Below are positions 58,506-64,000 of a stretch of DNA of 64,000 nt, piece after piece. The translations under genes and the position numbers were made by a program. The DNA comes from Lachnospiraceae bacterium (GTDB taxonomy: Bacteria > Bacillota > Clostridia > Lachnospirales > Lachnospiraceae): positions 105,799 through 169,798 of the forward strand of contig JAQVHQ010000001.1 in the NCBI GenBank assembly GCA_028696165.1. Reading direction: 5' to 3'. Below the pieces are notes generated by a model. It searched no databases. It was not told the DNA's origin and saw only the letters and a list, made by a program, of their open reading frames with translations. Numbering within the stretch: position 1 is the first letter of the stretch; each line of letters starts with the position of its first letter.

Positions 58506-60641
58506 CTAATTTTTATTAGCTGTCAGATTAAGTTCTTTATAAGCTCTTTGTAGCGTCAAGCGGTACAAGCCATACAGCAGTGCTGAGACTGCCGTGATAA
58601 CCAATAGGCAAGTACCAAGCCCGGCCCACTCAGATGGGGTGATGGCTCCTTCTCCGTTGCCATACAAAATCAGAGTGTAAAAACAGAAAATCAGCAGCGT
58701 TCCAACGAAGATTGGTGCTTTGAACACTCTTGAAATCTGCCCCCTCGCCGTTTGCCGAAGATAGGCTCCTGATGCGCCCAGCTTTCGCAAATCTTCGTAG
58801 ACCCATGCGTTGGTGATTGCCAAAGTCATGCTCCTTGTAAATAGGATAACTCCGACAGCGGCAAAGCACAAAATTGCTACAAAAATGAACAGCAACAGGA
58901 ACACCGCCATGTTGGTGGTAAAATCCGCCTGATCGAGGATACGAAACTGTGGCATATACATCCAGTTTTGGCGAAACGCGGAACTGTCCGGCTGTGTAAA
59001 GTCTATAACAGGAATGTCATATTTTTCTGCATTTTCCGGATCAGCAAAGTATTCCTCACCACGAGAATGATACAGTTCCCGGGTTATTCGGTCATAGCTG
59101 CTAATTATCGCCATTTCTTCATTTGCACGCGTCACAATCTCATGAAACAGGCTCTTGGCAAAGGCATAGCTGTCATGTTTCGCATTGAACAGAACCTGCA
59201 CATCCTGCCAGTCATCCGTTAGTCCCTGCGTAATTGTATCGTAATCCCCGTCATCCAGAACACGGCAAGAAAAGAGAACATCATTTTTCAGAATCGTTTC
59301 ACTGGGTGTGACGGAAAGCGTCTGTTTCGTCACAGGATTGGTAACCAGTGAAATATCGTTGCCAAAAATACCGTCGCCATAACCCTCGGCATTGAATACA
59401 CCAGCCACCTCACCGCGGGCAAGGTCAAGGTTATCACCCGTCAGGGTATTCCATGCACTTTCGGAAAAGAATCGTCCGCTTTCCAGCATTGGTTGGTACT
59501 CTTTGGTATAGGTGACACCCACACTGCTCTCGCTTTCCACATGAAGCTCCCCGTCCACCGCAAGGGTGGTGGATTTCTGGCTACGATAGTCCTTTATGGT
59601 AAGATCATTTTTTGCTGCCAGCTGTTCAATTTCTGCCTGATCCGGCATATCAACACCTGTCGGATAAAAGAACGCATAGTCCTCCGTCCGCTCCGCAAGG
59701 CTCAGCTGTGCGGTGGTTGCCATCATAGGCGAATAAAAGGCAGCGAAATAGGCTCCGGCTACCAGTACCGTAATGACCAGCATATTGCGTACCGTCTGCC
59801 GTCCCTGAAACTGCATCATACCCGTAGCAATCAAATGTGGATAACGGCTTTTTCCTTTCTTCCAACCATTGACCACCGTATGCAAGAGCAGCATATAAAG
59901 GCCCGCTAATGCAGGGAGATAGAATACAGCAGTGAGTCCCTCCGGCGGATACCAGTGCAGCTGCAGCACACAGAAGCCTGGAACAAAGTATCCCAGCAGT
60001 GCACCAAGAACTACCAGCGCAATGCCCACAGAGCCACACCAGCGTGGCAGGGCACGAATGGGTTCTGCCCGGTGTGCTTCACTGATAATGTCTAAAATAT
60101 TTACACGACCGAGAAAACGTGCCAACATGATTAGCAGTGCCGCAATTACAAACAGGGAAAAGGCGAAAGGGATGGCATAGGCTCTGTAATCAAACAGCAG
60201 TGCCATTTCCGGCGTGTCCATCAGCGTCAGGCGAAAGATGCTCCACACCAGCCACGCAAAGGGCGTTCCCAGTGCCATACCCATCACACAGGCAAGCAGC
60301 GAGATCAAACCAACCTCTCGCCGCAGCTGCCGGCCTAAAATCGTGCGGGAAGCACCTAATGCTAAAAAAGTTCCCAGTTCCCGGGCCTTGTGCCGAAAAA
60401 ACAGACCCGCTGCATAAAGCGTAAAAGCTCCGCAGCCGATGACCGCCAGCACAAAAATCATCATGACCTGTTTGCGGGAATCACCGCCCACCGGCAGTAC
60501 ATTGAGGACAGTGGGAGAACGCATCATCAGACAATAGGCCGTAATCAAAAACACAGAGAAAAAGAGGCATCCGAACAACAGCAAATATTGTCCTTTGCTC
60601 TTTCTTCGTAGCATAGTAAATACATCGGAAAGGCTTTTCAT
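58506..60641 (-). CDS. FtsX-like ABC transporter permease (BceB/peptide-type)
   Basis: A 711-aa permease with about ten helices and a large extracellular domain (about residues 320-560, from LAERTEDYAFFYPTG to FRQNWMYMPQFRIL) between two FtsX units. This is the form seen in BceAB-type transporters that handle antimicrobial peptides, bacitracin or similar. Overlaps the ATPase gene by 4 nt. Its G+C content is visibly higher than that of genes to the left (many GCC, CTG, GTG codons), which suggests gene transfer. Together with the divergent LytTR/GHKL system it forms a likely peptide-sensing and detoxification module. Confidence 0.88.
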   Translation of the reverse strand: MKSLSDVFTMLRRKSKGQYLLLFGCLFFSVFLITAYCLMMRSPTVLNVLPVGGDSRKQVMMIFVLAVIGCGAFTLYAAGLFFRHKARELGTFLALGASRTILGRQLRREVGLISLLACVMGMALGTPFAWLVWSIFRLTLMDTPEMALLFDYRAYAIPFAFSLFVIAALLIMLARFLGRVNILDIISEAHRAEPIRALPRWCGSVGIALVVLGALLGYFVPGFCVLQLHWYPPEGLTAVFYLPALAGLYMLLLHTVVNGWKKGKSRYPHLIATGMMQFQGRQTVRNMLVITVLVAGAYFAAFYSPMMATTAQLSLAERTEDYAFFYPTGVDMPDQAEIEQLAAKNDLTIKDYRSQKSTTLAVDGELHVESESSVGVTYTKEYQPMLESGRFFSESAWNTLTGDNLDLARGEVAGVFNAEGYGDGIFGNDISLVTNPVTKQTLSVTPSETILKNDVLFSCRVLDDGDYDTITQGLTDDWQDVQVLFNAKHDSYAFAKSLFHEIVTRANEEMAIISSYDRITRELYHSRGEEYFADPENAEKYDIPVIDFTQPDSSAFRQNWMYMPQFRILDQADFTTNMAVFLLLFIFVAILCFAAVGVILFTRSMTLAITNAWVYEDLRKLGASGAYLRQTARGQISRVFKAPIFVGTLLIFCFYTLILYGNGEGAITPSEWAGLGTCLLVITAVSALLYGLYRLTLQRAYKELNLTANKN

Positions 60642-61396
60642 GGCTGCATCACCTCACTATCTCCCAGATCACGGATTACCTTCAGCAGGTCATCTTGAAA
60701 AGTCCTGCGGTCAGTTTCGCCTTTGACCAGGGTGCAGCGCACCAAGCCATCCTGCAAAATAATGACCCGATCACAGAAGGATGCTGCAAAGGAATCATGG
60801 GTCACCATAAAAATGGTGGCATCAAGCTCCTGTTTTGCCTGCAGGAAGGAATCAATTACCGCGCGGGAGGATTTGGAGTCCAAATTCCCTGTCGGCTCAT
60901 CTGCCAAAATCAGTTCCGGTGCATTGATGAGCGCCCGTGCCACTGCCGTGCGTTGTTTTTCGCCGCCGGAAATGTCTGCTGGAAATTTATTCTTGATGTG
61001 TGAGATACCAAATACCTCACACAGTCGATCAGCAGCTTGCTCCATCGCTTCGCTGATTTTCCCACCGATAATACGCGGCAGCATAATGTTATCCCGCACA
61101 GTCAGACCATCCAGCAGCAGAAAATCCTGAAACACAAAGCCCAGCTTTTCGTTTCGCACCTTGGCGATAGCCGCCTCATCCAAAACTGCTAAATCGGTGT
61201 CCCCCAGCAGAATCTTTCCCGAATCAGAGGGAATGTAGCAAGAGATGCAATTTAAGAGCGTGGTCTTGCCGGAGCCGGACGGCCCCATGACGGCCACAAA
61301 CTCGCCCTTGTCCACCTCAAATGAAACGCCTTTGAGCACCTTGTATTTTGTTTTGCCTACTTGGTAAGCTTTATGAAGTTCATTCACCATTAACAT
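60638..61396 (-). CDS. ABC transporter ATPase (BceA/MacB-type)
   Basis: A 252-aa ATPase: Walker A MGPSGSGKTTLLNC, Q-loop FQDFLLLDGLTVRDN, signature ISGGEKQRTAVA, Walker B ELILADEPTGNLDS, H-loop VTHDSF. It belongs to the MacB/LolD/BceA branch. The ATG at 61394-61396 follows AAGGGAG. It partners the FtsX-like permease. Transcribed away from the LytTR regulator. Base composition is as rich in G+C as the rest of the island. Confidence 0.92.
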   Translation of the reverse strand: MLMVNELHKAYQVGKTKYKVLKGVSFEVDKGEFVAVMGPSGSGKTTLLNCISCYIPSDSGKILLGDTDLAVLDEAAIAKVRNEKLGFVFQDFLLLDGLTVRDNIMLPRIIGGKISEAMEQAADRLCEVFGISHIKNKFPADISGGEKQRTAVARALINAPELILADEPTGNLDSKSSRAVIDSFLQAKQELDATIFMVTHDSFAASFCDRVIILQDGLVRCTLVKGETDRRTFQDDLLKVIRDLGDSEVMQP

Positions 61397-61502
61397 AATA
61401 TATACGCTCCCTTCTTTTTTTCAGCATAACGCAAAAAAATCCTGCAATCAAACGCCCCTGTCATCCTTAACATATCTGATGTAATTTCTTGCACAGCGGT
61501 GT

Positions 61503-61532
61503 AAAGTTTGGTGCTTTGATTGACAAGTTTGG
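61503..61532 (+). promoter_or_regulatory. Tandem LytTR binding site
   Basis: AAAGTTTGG (61503-61511) and CAAGTTTGG (61524-61532), separated by exactly 12 nt, fit the LytTR/AgrA direct-repeat consensus [TA][AC][CA]GTTN[AG][TG] (nine and eight of nine positions). They stand just upstream of a -10 TATAAT (61560-61565) that lacks a good -35, the usual layout for LytTR activation of the regulator-kinase operon. Confidence 0.7.
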
Positions 61533-61587
61533 TTTTACGCACAATCTTTTTTGTGTTATTATAATTTGAAAAAAGGAAGGGATAGCC

Positions 61588-62301
61588 ATGCTGCAAATAG
61601 GTATTTGTGATGACCAGAAGCAGGCACGTTTAACACTGCGCTGGACATTAGAGCGCCTGCTTGAAAGACGCGAAATACAAGGACAAATTAATACTTTTTT
61701 TTCAGGTGAGGGACTTCTGGAGTGGATGAAAAAATATCCGGGAGAACTTGATCTGGTATTTTTAGATATTGAGATGCCAAAAACAAACGGCATGGATGTA
61801 GCTCGTAAACTGCGAGAAGCTGACAGTGGCCTACAGCTTGTATTTGTTACAGGATACGCCGATTATGTCTACGATGGCTACTCGGTTGGTGCACTGGGCT
61901 ATCTGCTCAAACCCGCAAAGGAAGAGAAACTTAATGATATCCTGACCCGTGCGTTAGCTGCGCTGTATCGCAACAGCACCGAAGTGTATGTCTGTCGTAA
62001 TAAGGACAGTTTTTATCGGATTCTGCGCACAAATATCTTATATTTTGCTTCTGACAAACGACAAATTCAATGTGTCACGAACGAATGCACCTATCACTTT
62101 TACAAAAAACTGGATGAAGTGGAGCAGGAACTCTCCGGCGGTGGATTTGTTCGTATTCATCAGCGTTATCTCGTCAGAGCCGGTGCAGTAGAGTATATGG
62201 ATAGCAACGAGGTGACCTTGCATGGTGGCACGGTACTTCCCATTAGCCGTTCTTGTCAGGCTTCTGCTATGGCAGCACTGACGCGTGCACTACTGGAATG
62301 A
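61588..62301 (+). CDS. LytTR-family response regulator of the GC-rich island
   Basis: A 237-aa regulator: receiver (IGICDDQKQARLTLRW, phospho-acceptor in LVFLDIEMPKTNGMDV, Lys in LLKPAKEEK) and LytTR domain (FYRILRTNILYFASDKRQIQCV, FVRIHQRYLVRAGAVEYMDSNEV, LPISRSCQASAMAAL). The ATG follows AAAAGGAAGGGATAGCC. Cotranscribed with the GHKL kinase 9 nt downstream and divergent from the ABC transporter; a tandem LytTR site in its promoter points to autoregulation. Confidence 0.93.
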   Translation: MLQIGICDDQKQARLTLRWTLERLLERREIQGQINTFFSGEGLLEWMKKYPGELDLVFLDIEMPKTNGMDVARKLREADSGLQLVFVTGYADYVYDGYSVGALGYLLKPAKEEKLNDILTRALAALYRNSTEVYVCRNKDSFYRILRTNILYFASDKRQIQCVTNECTYHFYKKLDEVEQELSGGGFVRIHQRYLVRAGAVEYMDSNEVTLHGGTVLPISRSCQASAMAALTRALLE

Positions 62302-62310
62302 GGTGACCCC

Positions 62311-63618
62311 ATGCGACATATAGGACTTTTGATTTTTACTATTTTGAAATACCCCATTTTCTTGGCAGGTGCCCTACTTTGGGAACGTGCATCTCGCTAT
62401 TTTTTAACGGCAAAGCCGGGAAAATTTGTCTTTGCTACCCGACTGATTCTCTTTTGCGCGGGCATGACAGGACCAATGTGGATTGGTGATGAAAATCTGT
62501 TGTTTTTCTTACCGATGTTTATCGGATTATTTCTGCTGGGCTATCAGGGAAGCCGAATTGCTCGTGCAGTCGTTGGCACTGTATTTTATCTGCTTTTTGC
62601 CGGAATCGGTATGATACTGGATACAAGCTTCAATATACTCCCGACGGGTGTGTGGACTCTTGCCGAAGCCATGTCTGCCGGTATCAAACTTACAGCACCG
62701 GTATTTTTCTATCTGCTGGTACGGAAACTAAATCCAGACCATAAGGTGCTGGAATTACCAAAACAGATGTGGTGTTTGTGTGCGCTTCTGAGCCTTGCCC
62801 CTTTGTTCGCTGTGTTGTCATTTTCTGTTTGGAACGGTTTTGGTCGGAATCAAATGGATATTGGTCAATACCGAATTGCCTATACAGTGCTGCCGTTTGT
62901 TCTGCTTTCTGCACTGGCAATTCTTGCGGCAATGATGATTCTCTCCCGCCAATGGGAGCTGGTGCAGACGGCTTCACTTGCAAATATGCGAGAAGCGTAT
63001 TATGAAAAATTGCAGCATGGAGAAGCACAGGTGCGAACACTGCGCCACGATCTGCGCAATCACCTGAGTGCTGCACAAGGATTACTGGAACGAGGCGAAA
63101 TCAAACAGGCGCAAAATTACCTTGCAGAGCTGACGGCATCTCCGGCGCTGCATGGCACCAAGCGTATTTGTGAAAATGAAATTGCCAATATCGTGCTCAC
63201 CGAAAAAATGGAAACAATGGAGCGCTGTGGCCTGCTTGCAGACGTTCTTGTGACGCTGCCAAAGGAACTTCCTGTTTTGGATACTGATTTGTGCGCCCTG
63301 TTTGGGAATGCATTGGATAATGCCATCGAGGCCGGAGAAAAGGCTGAAAACAAGACCATCCTCGTCCGGGCACGGGCAGATCGGGGAATACTTATGCTGC
63401 GTGTTGAAAACAGTTTTACCGGTACGACTGACTCCAGCGGTAACACATTTGAAACAACAAAACAAAATCGGGTGCTCCACGGTTTTGGTATTCGTGGGAT
63501 GCGTGAAATTGCCACACGATACGGCGGCACCTTGGAAACAAGAGTACACGACCACCGTTTTGAACTGATTGCCTGCCTACCCTTCCGGGCAGATGTCGTT
63601 GTGACGGAGCAAGTATAA
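62311..63618 (+). CDS. GHKL sensor histidine kinase of the GC-rich island
   Basis: A 435-aa membrane kinase with about six to seven N-terminal helices (through residue ~215), phospho-acceptor motif RTLRHDLRNHLSAAQG, N-box LFGNALDNAIEAG and G-box HGFGIRGMREIATRYGG. It is of the VirS/AgrC-like design without the internal membrane hairpin of the two kinases at 28.6-32.3 kb. Cognate of the LytTR regulator. The likely signal is a peptide or the transporter's substrate, as in other LytTR-GHKL-ABC modules, but the sequence does not name it. Confidence 0.92.
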   Translation: MRHIGLLIFTILKYPIFLAGALLWERASRYFLTAKPGKFVFATRLILFCAGMTGPMWIGDENLLFFLPMFIGLFLLGYQGSRIARAVVGTVFYLLFAGIGMILDTSFNILPTGVWTLAEAMSAGIKLTAPVFFYLLVRKLNPDHKVLELPKQMWCLCALLSLAPLFAVLSFSVWNGFGRNQMDIGQYRIAYTVLPFVLLSALAILAAMMILSRQWELVQTASLANMREAYYEKLQHGEAQVRTLRHDLRNHLSAAQGLLERGEIKQAQNYLAELTASPALHGTKRICENEIANIVLTEKMETMERCGLLADVLVTLPKELPVLDTDLCALFGNALDNAIEAGEKAENKTILVRARADRGILMLRVENSFTGTTDSSGNTFETTKQNRVLHGFGIRGMREIATRYGGTLETRVHDHRFELIACLPFRADVVVTEQV

Positions 63619-63727
63619 ATATAGCTAAATTTATTTACTTTCCGTTTGATTGGCTTTTATCCCTTTTTTCCCCCATTTTTGATTGCTATAGTTAATGTCA
63701 TAACTGTAATGATAACTGCGGCTGGTA

Positions 63728-63778
63728 TCATTGAAATAGCTTCAATCCAATACCTGTTTCATTCATATTTAACATCAT
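63728..63778 (-). CDS. Possible 16-aa peptide ORF
   Basis: A 17-codon frame (MMLNMNETGIGLKLFQ) with AAAAGGAGA 7 nt upstream of its ATG. A second frame continues hydrophobic (IPAAVIITVMTLTIAIKNGGKKG) across the same DNA, so it may be a broken short membrane peptide gene. Very uncertain. The rest of the 380-nt gap holds only the terminator and a -35 hexamer. Confidence 0.25.
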   Translation of the reverse strand: MMLNMNETGIGLKLFQ

Positions 63779-63911
63779 AAACATCTCCTTTTCCTTTGAT
63801 GTTTGCGCTATATAATAAACTCCTTACAGTAACATTCTCGCCACCTTACATTTACCTTATAAATATAAAATTGTTCAATGTCATTTAGTTAACCAATTTC
63901 AAATTAAAATC

Positions 63912-63948
63912 CAGTGGTTTTCTTTCAGAGAGAGCCACTGTTTTTTTT
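63912..63948 (+). terminator. Strong rho-independent terminator
   Basis: CAGTGGTTTTC pairs with GAGAGCCACTG (G-U pairs, 7-nt loop), followed by eight T. It lies about 290 nt after the GHKL kinase stop on the same strand, so it may end that transcript or isolate the next gene. Confidence 0.8.
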
Positions 63949-63980
63949 CGTCAAAAACTTAAAAAATATTACGAAAATAG

Positions 63981-63986
63981 TTGACA
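63981..63986 (+). promoter_or_regulatory. -35 hexamer at the right edge
   Basis: A perfect TTGACA lies 15 nt from the window end; its -10 would fall outside. It suggests a promoter for the next rightward gene. Confidence 0.4.
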
Positions 63987-64000
63987 AGATAGCCAAAATA

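Noticed and set aside
59493..59909. Long plus-strand frame opposite the FtsX-like permease
   Set aside because: It is antisense to a clear gene, in GC-rich DNA where stop codons are rare, and has no ribosome site.

Overview
The window looks like chromosomal DNA of a low-GC, Gram-positive anaerobic gut Firmicute, most likely a Lachnospiraceae member (Blautia/Roseburia/Dorea-like). This is inferred from the codon and base composition, strong AGGAGG-type ribosome sites, TTG/GTG starts, a YesM/YesN sugar-sensing system, an HPr-like protein without its histidine, LytTR/GHKL regulators and a DUF4867-isomerase-xylulokinase operon. No rRNA, tRNA, CRISPR array, phage or intact transposon was seen. Most genes lie on the minus strand.

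Region by region: (1) 1-14.3 kb is a pentose/monosaccharide locus: a ChvE/GguA/GguB-like ABC importer, a four-gene sensory operon (membrane-anchored binding protein, YesM-like kinase, YesN-like AraC regulator, second binding lipoprotein), a xylulokinase, a fucose/arabinose-isomerase-family enzyme, DUF4867 and a divergent ROK repressor. Direct repeats overlapping the -35 of the importer promoter are probable regulator sites. (2) 14.3-19.5 kb holds a radical-SAM DNA repair/modification protein and its TIGR03915-type partner behind a LexA-like box, convergent with a nuclease-helicase of the XPD/DinG type. (3) 19.7-28.6 kb is a purine/pyrimidine block: HPr-like protein, uracil/xanthine permease, a His-rich CsoR-type regulator, xanthine phosphoribosyltransferase, an ECF substrate-binding protein, an HPt protein and a three-subunit molybdenum hydroxylase. 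(4) 28.6-35.8 kb holds two paralogous, unusually built GHKL kinases, a LytTR regulator and a Trk/Ktr potassium uptake pair, all in one direction.

(5) 36-39.4 kb holds an arylamine N-acetyltransferase, a metallo-beta-lactamase-fold hydrolase and an AraC regulator, separated by intergenic DNA rich in repeats. (6) 39.4-46.2 kb is a complete 2-aminoethylphosphonate uptake and degradation operon (ATPase, permease fused in frame to a binding lipoprotein, PhnW, PhnX) with an RpiR-type regulator. (7) 46.5-49.8 kb is a three-gene operon of membrane proteins, two of them with a winged-helix-like segment and XpaC-like tails. (8) 49.9-58.2 kb holds a large c-di-GMP protein, a transglutaminase-flavodoxin pair, two XRE regulators, a cupin with a well-defined operator-promoter, and decayed LytTR/DUF3021 genes. 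(9) 58.5-63.6 kb is a visibly more GC-rich island: a FtsX-type ABC transporter divergent from a LytTR/GHKL two-component system, with a tandem LytTR site between them.

The most unusual items are the 20-histidine CsoR-family protein, the GHKL kinases with a membrane hairpin inserted between the phospho-histidine and the ATPase domain, the permease/binding-protein fusion that keeps an internal start, the XpaC-like operon, the double TTGTAA-N9-TTACA operator of the cupin, and several intergenic repeat arrays (17-bp and ~20-bp tandem repeats, a four-hairpin GGGGCAT array and a 42-nt two-copy structured repeat).
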